Assembly: GCA_022575985.1 (NCBI GenBank)
Contig: JAKSXM010000014.1
Location: forward strand, 9,920,001 to 9,984,000
Length of the DNA stretch: 64,000 nucleotides
Source of the DNA: Anagrus nilaparvatae
Taxonomy: Eukaryota > Arthropoda > Insecta > Hymenoptera > Mymaridae
Direction: 5' to 3'
The notes below the pieces were generated by a model. It saw only the letters and a list, made by a program, of their open reading frames with translations, was not told the origin of the DNA and did no database searches. The translations under genes were made by a program, and so were the position numbers. Numbering within the stretch: position 1 is the stretch's first letter; every line of letters starts with the position of its first letter. Shown here piece by piece: positions 11,117 to 22,460 of the stretch.

Positions 11117-12054
11117 TCATGATATCCAATCACTAACTAAGTAATCGGGTAATTGAGAGACCCAAGTTAATTTATGCAACCATAGTTTTTGCATAAATAT
11201 TTTAGCAGTTATAATTACGGGGGCAAGTAACCCAAGAGGGTCAAAAAGTTTAGCAATATTTGCTAAAACTTGTCTTTTAGATAATTTTTTCCTTAATTCT
11301 TCAATATTAGATAAGTTTATTTGAAAAAAGAAAAAATCTTTTTTAGGATTCCATTTTAGACCTAATATGCCTGAAGCAAAATTTTCATTAAATTCAGAAT
11401 CTGAGAGAGCTTTATCATTAACATCAATTGATTCTAAGATTTTTTGGTTATTAGATAAGTATTTATGAAGTTCAAAACTTCCTAGTTTACAAATAGATTT
11501 AAATTGATTTATTTTTTCTAATATTTCTTCAATGGTATGTCCACCAGATATGGAATCATCCATATATACTTCATTATTTATAATATCAGCTCCTTGAGGA
11601 TATTTTGATGTTTCATCTTCAGCCAGTTGCTTAAGACAACGAATGGCCAAATAAGGGCTTGATACTAAACCATAAGTTACAGTATTAAGGACATAAATTT
11701 TAATAGGTTGAGATTTATTTTCTCTCCAAATAATAGCTTGATAAAATTGATCATTAAGATGTATGAGTATTTGCCTGTACATTTGTTTAATATCACTAAT
11801 GAACACAAATTTATATTTTCTCCACAAAATAATTAGACTCGTTAAGTCTTTGAGAAGATTTTCACCAGTATGACTAACTTTATTTAAGGATAGACCGTTA
11901 AAAGTTTCCGATGAACCATTAAAAACATTTCTATATTTTGTGGTAAGATGATCTTCCCTTAAAATACCACGCCAAGGAATAAAATATTTACAATTTGGAA
12001 TTTCAGAAGAATTAATTTCTCTCATATGACCTTTTTTCAAATAATCAATAAAAT
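11117..12054 (-). pseudogene. BEL/Pao reverse transcriptase core
   Basis: The open stretch 11117-12040 holds the palm motifs. FISDIKQMYRQI has the first Asp, TYGLVSSPYLAIRC is the motif B region, and VYMDDSISGG is the YMDD catalytic box. A connection region ends with LANIAKLFDPLGLLAPV, a signature of Pao elements. The N-terminal part of the same domain lies beyond the LINE insertion at 15627-15900. Excluding one target-site copy brings the two halves into the same frame, apart from one TAA at the junction. Confidence 0.93.
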
Positions 12055-12071
12055 ATTAAATACACATATTC

Positions 12072-12314
12072 TACAAATGTCTGGGCTATGGACATAGCCA
12101 ATATGTCTGCAAAGGCCCAGACAGAAGTAAGGCGTGCTTAAAGTGTGGCGAAGATGGCCATAAGAGGACAGAGTGCAGCAAGGATAAGCCTGAGTGCTTC
12201 CTCTGCAAGACCAGAAAGGATAAGTGCTCCACGGAGCACTATCCTGGAGAGGGAAACTGCCCCAGTTACAGGGAGGCTCTAGCTGTGGCAAGAAGCAGGT
12301 GTCATCGGAAATGA
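12072..12314 (+). pseudogene. R1-like ORF1 C-terminal fragment (zinc knuckles)
   Basis: An 80-codon tail of the nucleic-acid-binding ORF1 protein, open from the truncation point to a TGA at 12312. It contains successive knuckles, CLGYGHSQYVC, CLKCGEDGHKRTEC and CFLCKTRKDKCSTEH. The stop overlaps the ORF2 start in ATGA (12311-12314), a typical coupling arrangement for R1-type elements. The N-terminal portion is absent because the element is 5'-truncated. Confidence 0.85.
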
Positions 12315-15304
12315 TCAAGGTTCTCCAAGGGAACATGCGACACGCACGGGAAGCTGGTGCATTATTGGATCAAATTGCTCGCGAAGAGGATGCAAATATC
12401 CTCTTACTAAGCGAGCAATATTACAACATGAACCACAAGTACTGGCTTTCCGATGACACTGGCTGCTGCGCCATATGGCTTCGAGGCAGAGCCCAAACGT
12501 CTCTTACCCAACAAGGGAAAGGGAATTGCCACGTCTGGGCCAAGTGCGGGGAGACAACTTACATAAGTTGCTATCTCTCCCCAAACGACAACTCGGCAGA
12601 GCTGGCTACAAAGCTGGCCAGCATCGAGAGCACGGTCCGGACGGCGACTGGTGGCGTCATCCTTGGTGGAGACTTCAACGCCAGGGCTCTGGAATGGGGG
12701 ATGCCAACGACCAACCCCAGGGGACGAATGGTGCTCGAAATGGCCACTAGGTGCAAACTAGTGGTCCAGAATAGAGGCAACAGGCCCACCTACGAGAGGC
12801 CGGGTTGGGGTGTCTCTATCCCGGACATAACCTTCGCTACAGAAGCTGCGTCCGGGCGAATAGGCGACTGGAGGGTGATGGATGATCGATACAATGGTAG
12901 TGATCATCATTACATCGCCTTCCGGGTATTGGAAGGAACCTCACAACGACCTCCGTAAAGGAGGCGCCCCTTGGGTTGAAACGTCCCAAAAATGGACGAA
13001 GACAGATTCGAAGAGTATCTTCGAATCGAGTCAGCGTCCATCCCCGCTTGGCATGGAGGGGCCACAAGTCCCCATGAGGCTGAAATCTTAGTTAAGAAAG
13101 TAACGTCTCTATTTTGCAGGGCTTGTGATGCCTCGATGCCTCGCCGCAGGCCCTGGAAAGGGAGAAAGCCAGTGTACTGGTGGACTCCCGAAATAGCTGA
13201 GCTCCGGAAGGAATGCCACAGGACACGACGAAAGGCGCAAAGAGCACGGGACAGACCTGAGGCCGCCGTTCTTTCTCAGGAACATAAGGACGCCAAACAC
13301 CGACTGGCCAAGGCCATCCGTCAAAGCAAGGCTCGATGTCCGCGTTCATTACGTGAAGATGTAAACAAGGACCCTTGGGGCCTAGGTTACAAAGTCGTAA
13401 TGGGCAAATTGAACCGGGGGTCCGACAACATGATGGACGCGGCGTCGACTGAACGGATCGTCGGTGCTCTCTTCCCTGAAAGGCCCATCCGGGAAAACCC
13501 GGTTGAGGTGATACCCAGGGAGGAAGTGCCGCTGTTCAGCGAAGGCGAGATGGTCAAGGCCATAAAGGCCATGAAAAATGGCAAGGCGCCGGGGCCGGAC
13601 GGCATACCAGCGGAAGTGCTCAAAAGAGCGGTCAAAGTAATCCCTGGTATCCTGTTAAGCATGTTCAATGCTTGTTTGGTGGCTGGAGTATTCCCAAAGC
13701 AGCGGAAGGTGGCACGTCTCGTGCTCTTGAACAAGGGCAAGGGGGGAGCCCCGGACTCTCCATCATCTTACAGACCTTTGTGTATGTTAAATACCATTGG
13801 TAAGGTGATGGAGAGCTTGCTCCGGGCAAGGCTCAGAAGGGCAATCGAGGAGGGCGGTGGTCTCTCTGAGGAGCAGCATGGTGTTCGTGAAGGGCATTCC
13901 ACGATAGACGCCATTCGGCGTGTCGTAGATACCGTAGAGGCTGAGAGGGAAAAGCGGCCTGCAATTCGCAAGGACGTCCTTCTGGTAACGCTGGACGTCA
14001 AAAACGCTTTCAACTCGGCCAGGTGGGATGACATGATCCGGTCCCTCGAGTACGATTTCCGGATACCCAGGTATCTGGGTAGCGTACTAAAGGATTACCT
14101 GCGGGACCGGAGACTGCTCTACGACACGCTGGATGGAAGGCGTGAAAGGGTTTTGAGTGCAGGCATCGCGCAAGGTTCGGTTCTCGGACCGGACCTGTGG
14201 AATGCCTTTTATGATGGCTTGTTGCGCGTCCACCTCCCGGAAGGAGTTTCCCTGATCGGGTACGCCGACGACGTGGCCCTGACCGTAACTGGCAGGGACA
14301 TGGAAGTGACCCAGGAGAGGTTGAATCTAGTCATAAGACGGATCAACCTCTGGATGGGCGATCACGGGCTCCAGCTTGCGATCCCAAAAACGGAGATCGT
14401 ACTGCTGACCCGTCGAAGGGTTCCCACCGACTTCGATGTAATTATCGACGATGGCGGAAACCCTCACACGATCCGAACCAGAACATCGGTTAAATACCTG
14501 GGAGTTCAGCTTGATAACAAGCTGACCTTCTGGGAGCAATTTCAGAGGTCGTGTGAAAAGGCAGCGTCGGCCGCATCCTCCCTGTCAAGGCTCATGGCCA
14601 GCATTGGGGGACCCAAACCAGGGAAGCGGAGGCTCCTGATGTCAGTCGTCAACTCTGTCCTGCTCTACGGATCAGAAGTCTGGGCGAAAACCACAGAAAC
14701 TGCCAAGTACAGACGAAAAATATCGTCGGTACAGAGGCAGGCGGCAGTGAGGATCGCCTGCGGATACCACACGGTATCTCTAGAGGCGATCCAGGTTGTT
14801 GCTTCGGTGATACCCATTGACCTGCTAGCGTTGGAGCGGAAATTCATCTACGAGAGCGTAGATGAGCGCGAAGTGGCTTCCACTCGCGCCCGCTTCAACT
14901 CTATGAAAGCATGGAAGAAACGATGAAAAAAGAACCAAGAGAAAAATGCCCTGTGGACGCGCAGACTGATCTCAGACCTGCAGGCATGGATGGGACGACA
15001 GCATGGGGAGGTGGATTTCTACCTTACCCAATTCCTGACCGGACACGGGTATTTCCGTGTCATGTTGAAGCATTGGCATAAGGTGGCAACAAAGGAGTGT
15101 TTGCACTGTCCGGGCTTAGATGATACAGTAGAGCACACATTCTTCGAATGTGTGCGCTACGCAGAGAGGCGCCCGCCCTTCCCGATTTGGAGGCCGGAGA
15201 CGGTGGTCCCGGAAGTGCTACGGAGTTCCGAAAATTGGAACAAAGTAGCAGAGTACGTAAGGACCACCTTGTTGCAGAAGAAGGAGGAGGGCTTTCTATC
15301 GTAG
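12311..15304 (+). pseudogene. R1-like ORF2: endonuclease, reverse transcriptase, CCHC finger
   Basis: The start ATG overlaps the ORF1 stop. The endonuclease spans residues ~1-215: VLQGNMRHA, LLLSEQYY, ILGGDFNARALEWG, SDHHYIAF. The reverse transcriptase has LVTLDVKNAFNSARW (motif A), GIAQGSVLGPDLWN (motif B) and LIGYADDVALTV (motif C, 14261-14272). The C-terminal finger is CLHCPGLDDTVEHTFFEC. Two small compensating frameshifts lie near 12950-12990: in-frame TAA and TGA there are avoided by a shift in the 'aaaaa' run at about 12990. A TGA at 14924-14926 cuts the last 125 codons. The element is therefore dead as read, though the frameshifts could be assembly errors. Codon GC is far above that of its neighbours. 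Confidence 0.93.
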
Positions 15305-15610
15305 AGAGCTCTCCTGCCCCTAGGCAGGGGAGAAGGCAGCGGCCAGCTGCCTAGGCTGCGCGTCCCAAACTGAAGTTATACCTGAAAAGGGAGTTCCGAT
15401 TTGGGACAAACAAGCGCGGGGGGTTTAAAGTGTGTTTATCCAGTAAGAATCTGGGGCGTAGCCGGCGACCGCGGTCGCCGGTGGTCTCCCAGTTGTACAC
15501 TTTGTACAACTGGGCGGTCATGGAAATTTGTGGGTCTTTAAGGCCCGCAAACACTCCATGGCTGATGTAAGATTCACATATTTCCCTTAAAAAAAAAAAA
15601 AAAAAAAAAA
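15305..15610 (+). other. R1-like 3' UTR and poly-A tail
   Basis: About 285 bp of 3' UTR with a strong inverted repeat around 15458-15482 (ccggcgaccgcggtcgccgg) and another at 15488-15512 (cagttgtaca...tgtacaactg), then poly-A. Counterparts of the first part occur in the fragments at 4936-5292 and 45200-45655. Such 3' hairpins could be recognised by the element's own RT, which is an inference. Confidence 0.75.
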
Positions 15611-15626
15611 ATTAAATACACATATT

Positions 15627-16440
15627 ATGGAACTTTTTATTTTTATCAAATTTACGTTCCATTGATTGAAAAATTTTAAGAGCACGTTCATATGAGCCAG
15701 GAAAATTAATATGTGATTTATCAATATTAAATGGCAAACACACCATAAATCTACCGTCAAAAGTCCTACAATAAGTTTTTTGAAAAAACTCTTCATTTGC
15801 TAACTCTGAATCGGTAAGAATTTTTTTATTTGAAAACTCTTCTTGTTCCCAAAATTTTTGCAACAATGTATCAATTTTTAGTTCATCAGCAATGTGATAA
15901 ACTGCAATAGATTTTTCATTTTGTACTGGATTTCCAGTATCACCTGAAACTATCCAACCAAATACAGTTTTTTGAGCAATTGGCTCATTTTCTTTACCTT
16001 TTTTAATTTTACTTTGAATTATTTTTGAATAAATAGAAGACCCTAATAAAACTTCAACACGTTTATTATACAAATATTCAGGATCTGCCAATCTTAATTT
16101 TTCCAAATGAGTATACTGTATTTTAGATTTAATATTTGGAGCATAGTTTGACACACGAGGTAAAACCAAAGCATCCAAATTACAAGTAAAATCAGAATCA
16201 AAATTAGGAAAAATATTTATATTTACAAATTTTTTACGTGTACAATTTTTATTTCCTCCCACACCTGAAACTGGTAAATCACTAGATTTATAATTCAAAT
16301 TTAAACTTTGACACAAACGATGATTGAGAACAGTTATCAATCAAAGCACGTGCTGTAATAAAATTACCCTCATCTTCAGAATAAACTTTAACAATGGCAG
16401 TAGCTAATAATACCGAATTAGAAAATGAACACAAATGAGC
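15627..16440 (-). pseudogene. BEL/Pao protease and RT N-terminal region
   Basis: On the minus strand LLATAIVKVY is followed by RALIDNCSQS at about 16330-16350. This is the active-site Asp region of the BEL/Pao aspartic protease (DUF1758), although family members usually read D-S/T-G. Downstream come GVGG, ALVLPRVS, LLGSSIYSKI and KTVFGWIVSG, then the RT leader GRFMVCLPFNIDKS and FPGSYERALKIFQSME. A stop near 16340 separates the protease start from the rest. The LINE insertion cuts the region at 15626. Confidence 0.88.
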
Positions 16441-16566
16441 AACCTGCTCTAATTGGTTAGAATTCTCCTTATTTGTATCATCAATTGTATGATCATTTAA
16501 ATTATTATTTTCAATTTCAGTAGTAACATGAGAAGAAGATTCACCATTTGATGTTTTTGCAATATG

Positions 16567-17809
16567 TTATGTAATATGGTGTTTACCATTACAAATTTTA
16601 CAACGATTTTTTGATTGACACTTGAAAATTGTATGTAAATTTAAACAATTTGTACATCGATTTTTGCTAATTACAAATTGTTTACGTTCTTCAACCGATT
16701 TATTTTTATATACATCGCAATAAGAAAACAGGTGAGATTCTTTAAAAATTATACAACCATTAGTGCTGTTTTCCATCTCAGGTTTACTGTCACCCTGAAT
16801 TTTATTAGAATTATTAACAACATTAAATGAAGATGATTTATTTGATTTATTAAAATTTGAATTACCAAAATTAGAATTATTATTTTTTTTATAAGAATCT
16901 TCTAAAGATTCTAATACAACTATTTGATTTTCAATAAATTTTTCCATTTCAGCAAAAGAAGGGGGATCTTTAGCGTTCGCCAAAGTACCTAAATATTTTT
17001 CCCATTGTTTACGAGTTTGAGGATCAAATAAATTTACAGTATGAAATACTAAGAAATCATTCCAATGTTTAGTTTCACGTTTAAGTAGTGAAAGAGCATG
17101 AATGGGAGTTATTATACCAGTTAAAATACGTTTTAACTCAAATGAAAATTCCTTTTTCATAGGATTTAAATTAAAAATTTTACTAAGATGAGAAGAAACT
17201 AGTCTCCTTTTGTTATCATATTTATCAACAAGTTTTCTCCAAACAATCTCATAATTTTCACTTGTGATAGGATATGATTTAACCAATTGTAAAGGCTCTC
17301 CCTCTCAGCTGGTTATAAAATAGTGCAATTTTAAAACTTTAGATAAATTAAATTTATCACCTACTAATGTGCAAAATAAGTCTTTAAAATGCTCCCATTG
17401 AGTATAATCGCCCTTAAATTTAGGAACTGAAATTCTGGGTAATCTTTCAGAATCTTCTGTACCTATAAAAAACTCATTTCGTAATGTTGAATTGTGACTA
17501 TTATGCGTAGAATTTATATCTTCAGAATGTTTAGCAATATATTCGACAAAAAGACTTTTATTTTTTAAGTAGTTTTGTTCAACTGTTGAAAAAAAATCTT
17601 GTTTAATATACTGCGTTTTTTTTACTATTAGGTAACTTTAAAATTTCCTAATAATTATGCTCATAATGAATCCACAACTCATTTAAATTTTCAAGTCTAG
17701 TTTTGCAAGTAAAAATATTTTTTGCATCATCAGCTTCAAATTGATTGTACGAATTTTGTATTCTATGAGAAATGGAATTTTGCTCATCGTATAGCGATTA
17801 ATTAGCCAT
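16567..17809 (-). pseudogene. BEL/Pao gag
   Basis: The start ATG is at 17807-17809. The first ~175 codons contain several stops and shifts but still read YDEQNSISHRIQNSY and TRLENLNELWIHYE, matching the gag of the nested element at 24414. The segment 16567-17286 is open for 239 codons: WRKLVDKYDNKRRLVSSHL, MKKEFSFELKRIL, then the Cys-rich tail CTNCLNLHTIFKC and CKICNGKHHIT. Those are the DUF1759-type gag core and the nucleic-acid-binding knuckles that package element RNA. The coding capacity is lost. Confidence 0.9.
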
Positions 17810-18293
17810 TTTTTTTTTTATTAAATAAATCAAATAATTTCAAATATCAAAATATCAAAATAATTTTTTTTTTAAATAAAAAATTGATTCAATTTCAAAA
17901 TAAAAAATATTTCAAATTTTATTATTCTAACAATCCTATTTTAATATAAAAAAAAAAAAAAAAAAATTTAATCAAATATCAAAACAAATAGAAATATATA
18001 TTTTTTTTTAATAATAACAAAACTTTATTAAAATTTAAATTTAAATTTAAATTTATATTTTAATTAAACAAATAGCAAATCAGATATCAAACAAATAGAA
18101 TAATTTTATCAAATAATAAAATTTTATTTAAATTTAAATTCAAATCCAAATCTAATTTTGTTTTATTTTATTTAGAATTATTTTAATAAATAAACAAGCA
18201 ATTGTAATAGAGTCATTAATTGAATCAATTTGACTTAAGCAAAATTTGAGGGAAATAATTAATACCACAGTGCATTTATATAAATAAACATTG
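17810..18293 (-). other. BEL/Pao leader, gag-proximal segment
   Basis: AT-rich leader with A/T homopolymers, cut at 18293 by the next insertion (ATTG duplication at 18290-18293). Confidence 0.6.
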
Positions 18294-18507
18294 TTGGAAT
18301 GGAATTGAGGTTTGAATTAAATGTGTAATGCGGCAGCCATTATTGTTAATGTAGTATATATTTGCAGTGTGTGTTCATGGCGGTGTCGGAGAGCGAACTG
18401 AGCTCTCGACCGCATTTATACAATAGAGGCGCTGTCATGCGCAATATAATAAGATACATAATACAAGGAGACGTATAATACATATAATACATATGTATAC
18501 TGGAACA
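18294..18507 (-). repeat. 3' LTR of the pol-less LTR element
   Basis: Almost identical to 21166-21391, but its downstream end lacks the 'gttccaaga' found in the other copy, so it starts TTGGAATGG next to the ATTG duplication. Confidence 0.85.
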
Positions 18508-19919
18508 TCCCACCCACCCATTCTGCGGAGTAGAATGTTAATACAAAAGCTTATAAAAATAAGTTTATAAAAAATTAATACAAAGTTTATAAAAAATAAA
18601 GATTTAGTTTTTAAAAATTAATTAACAATAAAATATAATTTAGTTTATAATAATAGTATAGATACAATAATTTTGATTCTAAAATGATTCTAAAATAAGT
18701 AATTTTGACAATATAAAAAATAGAATCTTTGACAATAAAATGCAATTTTGACAATAAAATACAATTTTGACAATGAGTTACAATACAATCTTTTGACAAT
18801 AAAATACAATCTTCAGCACCAGCCACCAGATCAGCGGATCTGACAATCTATTGAAACCTCCAATCAAAATCATGATATAATTAAAAAATCTAACAGAAAC
18901 ATTGATTCGCCTAGATCAACACATGTGAAACATACAATTTAAGAATTAATAAGTAATTAAACAATGCTCCCGCGATTCTAAGCAAAACAAAATAACCCTT
19001 AAAGAAAATAGTCTCAAAAATGTAAATGAAAAATGTAAAAAGGTACTGAAGAATAATTGAGTTATAAGACTAAAATATTGTTGCATTGTTAAATAAAGAA
19101 TACATTATTCTATGTTTCTCCCCCGACAAAAAAAAAGAAAACCGAAAAGACTGGTACTAAAATCAATTACGCCACCCACCTTATTTGATTACTATGGGAA
19201 AGTATGCCACCCACCATGTTAAATTTGATGGAACTAAAATTAGAGAAAATAAATGAAATACAAATAGAGGTGAAGCCCAAATAAAAGAATGAGAGAAATA
19301 GAAAAATCTACAGTTAGAGGTTATAATATTCATAAATTTTAAAGTTTACTAAAAGACTAATTTTGACTAGTTTTTTTTTTAAGCTAACAATGAGAATTAA
19401 ACATGTAAATATTCAATTTGTAAAGGAACGAAAATTGTCTATATAAGTCATATTTGTAAATAACCTAGATTCGTGAGAGCAGTGATAGACCTTAAATACT
19501 GAAAATTTACAAGACATGTTTAAGTATTTGAAGTTACAATTAACTTTGACAGAAGCTAATGTATAACAAAAAAAAAATAAAAATCATACGAAATTCAAAT
19601 ACTAAAAACTATAATTGTTGACCCAAACGAAGCAAGGCATCCAATTTAATATAAAATAAAATCCAAAATACGATATTGAAGTTGACTTGAAACGTCTTCG
19701 GTTGATGACAAAAAATAATATTGAATGATTGCAGTTCCCAACAGAATGACAGAAGACTTCACTGGTAAACAGGATACTTGAAGACTGCAGCAATTATCAA
19801 CCAGTTGTTTTAGATTTAAGCCGATTAAGATTATATAACCTACAAACGACGCAATTTATAATTAGTATGATAATTTTTGACAATTAGAAAAAAAAATACA
19901 ATTTTATGATTTAAAATTT

Positions 19920-20350
19920 ATTAATTGATCAATAGAAAATTTTGCTAAGATTAGATAATTAATAATTTATTTGAAAGTTTGATCAATTGAAAAATGTACT
20001 AAAGTTAGATAATTAAATTAAATAATTTAATTGTAGACATAAAAAAAACAAAGTATTTATTTATAAACAAAGATTTGATAAATTATTTATTTATATTATT
20101 TGACAAATAACAAAATGCTAAGCATAAATAATCAAAATTCAGACTCAATTATTTAAGGTATTGATCAATTGAAAATTTGCTAAGTTAAATAATTAAAATT
20201 TAGACCTAATTATTTAAAAATATTGATCAATTTAGAGAAAAAGGCTAAGTTTAAAATTGCTAAAGTATTGATCAATGAAAAATATGCCAGGTTTAAATAA
20301 TTAAAAATGAGACTTAATTATTTAAAGGATTGATCAATTGAGAGAATAAG
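19920..20350 (+). repeat. degenerate ~60-bp tandem repeat inside the pol-less LTR element
   Basis: About six units built on 'ttgatcaattgaaaattt' followed by 'gctaagttaaataattaa' and 'gacttaattatttaaa', with indels. Confidence 0.7.
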
Positions 20351-20574
20351 TAATAAAAAATAAATAAATAATTAATTTAAGACAATAAAACTATATGAAT
20401 TTTTATAAATAAATAGAGAAAAATAAATAAAGTAAACATAACTTAAGATACATCAGCTGACTGCAGACGACGAATTTCACGACAGACGAACGAGTACTAT
20501 TGCTGACACAGCTGATGAACATGTTGACTTTGTTTACTTTGGACAGCAGACGAAAAATCATGCAGTGGTCTGTA

Positions 20575-20640
20575 TAATACGTAATGTTGACGACGAACAG
20601 CGAGGAGCAGCGAAGAGCAGCGAAGAGTAGCGATGAAAGC
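20575..20640 (+). repeat. short GC-rich tandem repeat
   Basis: Repeats of 'gaacagcgaggagcagcgaag' type with a ~10-bp core (agcagcgaag). It lies about 0.5 kb from the 5' LTR of the pol-less element. Confidence 0.55.
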
Positions 20641-21165
20641 CGATTGCGATCGAAGCACTATGACGTTGAAAATAAAAGGCGTAAATATGGCTGACCAATG
20701 AAAATGCTTCGTCTATAACTGCCACTCTTTAAAAATTCTTGATTTTTTGCAAAATTTTAATTTTTTGGCGATGAAATGATGAGTTATTGAATACGAAGTA
20801 AAAATTTTGCCAAGTTAAAATTTTTTGGAGACGAAAAAAGAAAAAAATTTGCAAAATGACATCAGACATGTGCACGAAAAAATAATTTTGAGTATATATA
20901 TTTTTTTTTTTAAATATTTTATAACACTTTGATTTGAACTAATTTTTGATTTGTCACGTGCACAAAAGTATAAAATGTTGGTTGTTTGCTCCGAAAATAT
21001 TTTTTGTCTTGCTGAAAAAAAATACAAAAGTTTGCACGTGCACAACATGTAAAAACACGCACTTTTTTTTTGAAAACGTTTTGTTTAAAAAAATATATAA
21101 AAAATACTATTTATGAAAACCTGTGCCGCACAACAAATGCTATGATTCGGCTCGATTGGACCAGA

Positions 21166-21391
21166 TGTTCCAAGATGGAATGGATTTGAGGTTTGAATTA
21201 AATGTGTAATGTGGCAGCCATTATTGTTAATGTAGTATATATTTGCAGTGTGTGTTCATGGCGGTGTCGGAGAGCGAACTGAGCTCTCGACCGCATTTAT
21301 ACAATAGAGGCGCTGTCATGCGCAATATAATAAGATACATAATACAAGGAGACGTATAATACATATAATACATATTATATATACTGGAACA
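21166..21391 (-). repeat. 5' LTR of the pol-less LTR element
   Basis: On the minus strand TGTTCCAGTATA ... TTGGAACA, 226 bp. It contains CGACACCGCCATGAACAC and a GAGCTC-centred phrase shared exactly with the other LTR. Confidence 0.85.
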
Positions 21392-21395
21392 ATTG

Positions 21396-22051
21396 TAAAC
21401 AAAAAATACCTTAAGTAAATCAAAAAATTATAACAGAAGTATGATTCATTCAAATAAACAATAAAATAATTAATTATGAATTAAAACAAATAGACAATAA
21501 TAATTAATCATTTAAATCAAATCAAAAAGGTAAAAAATCATAAAACTGTATGTAATAAATATTCAGTATTATTTGTTTACTGTTCAACAATAAGCACTAT
21601 TAATATTAATAAAAATGATAATAGATATTTGCCAAGATCAATTTAAATTAAATATATCCCTATTAATAAATTAATTAATTTTTTAAATAATATCAAATAA
21701 GAAACCGCAATATAAATTATTACGAAAGCCAATAAAAAACTAATACTTATATTATGTGGGTTGATCATTACACATACACACACATACCAAAAAACAAACA
21801 AATAATTTACTTTAATTTTTATATTAAAAGTTTTTAATTTTAAAGTAAATAATTAATTTATTATTAAATATCAAAAAAAAAAAAAAAATAAAAGACTTTT
21901 TAAAGTCAAATTTGTAAAATTTTTAATCAAATTTAAGTTAATTTCAAATTTTAAATAAATTTGTATTAATTTCAAACAATTAGATAATTTTTCAAATAAA
22001 TTTTAATATTATTTATAATGATAATAGATTTAAAATTACTAATTTTAAATT
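21396..22051 (-). other. BEL/Pao leader, middle segment
   Basis: AT-rich DNA lying between the pol-less LTR element and the Penelope cluster. The nesting model assigns it to the host BEL/Pao leader. Nothing coding is seen. Confidence 0.5.
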
Positions 22052-22180
22052 AATTTTAATTATAAAAGGATTGAGTTTTTATTGACCAATACTGGGCATA
22101 AATGAAACAAATTAGTTGTTTGTCATAAAAAAGATGTTATTATTAGACGTTTCGCCTATTTAGTTTATAGGCCTTATCAA

Positions 22181-22460
22181 TGTTAAATATTACACTGTAT
22201 AATAATACAATTATTAATATAAGTTTATAAGTATGCGTGCGTGTGTGCACAGAGAGAGCACAGAGTGTAAGCGCGTGCCTTTAGAAACGGCGCACAGTGC
22301 CGGCAGTCTTAGGACAACTATTAAAGTAGTCACACCTATTAATAATAAAAGTAAAAGTTTATTGTGCTACTAAATTATTAATTATAAATTATTTATCCAC
22401 ATCACCTAATTTCCTATCAAATAATAAAAATAATATTAAAATACAGTCCACTCATCACCA
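22181..22460 (+). repeat. 5' LTR of the gag-only element
   Basis: Starts TGTTAAATATTACACTG and ends CACTCATCACCA. It contains a (GT)n-like patch and a GC-rich centre that is probably the promoter region. Confidence 0.92.

Larger units (their letters stand above)
12071..15610 (+). mobile_element. R1-like non-LTR retrotransposon, 5'-truncated
   Basis: A GC-rich 3.54-kb insertion in the AT-rich BEL/Pao RT gene, bounded by a 16-bp duplication (ATTAAATACACATATT at 12055-12070 and 15611-15626) and ending in a poly-A tail (about 15591-15610). It starts inside the ORF1 zinc knuckles, so the 5' end is lost, as is usual for target-primed reverse transcription. ORF2 carries an apurinic-type endonuclease, RT and a C-terminal CCHC finger. 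The order and motifs fit the R1 clade. The long intact target duplication and poly-A argue for a fairly recent insertion. Confidence 0.93.
18294..21391 (-). mobile_element. non-autonomous LTR retrotransposon lacking gag and pol
   Basis: A 3.1-kb element with LTRs at 18294-18507 and 21166-21391 and an ATTG duplication at 18290-18293 and 21392-21395. On the minus strand the 5' LTR (21166-21391) is followed after two bases by TGGTCCAATCGAGCCG, a primer-binding-site position. The 3' LTR is preceded by the purine/T tract ATGGGTGGGTGGGA (18508-18521). The ~2.66-kb interior has no recognisable gag, pol or env, only AT-rich DNA and a tandem repeat. It is comparable to TRIM/LARD-type passengers mobilised in trans. 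Confidence 0.82.

Noticed and set aside
12037..12336. 99-codon frame on the minus strand
   Set aside because: Antisense shadow of the LINE ORF1 zinc-knuckle region.
13092..14847. several antisense frames within LINE ORF2
   Set aside because: Shadows of a GC-rich coding strand; none has a domain.
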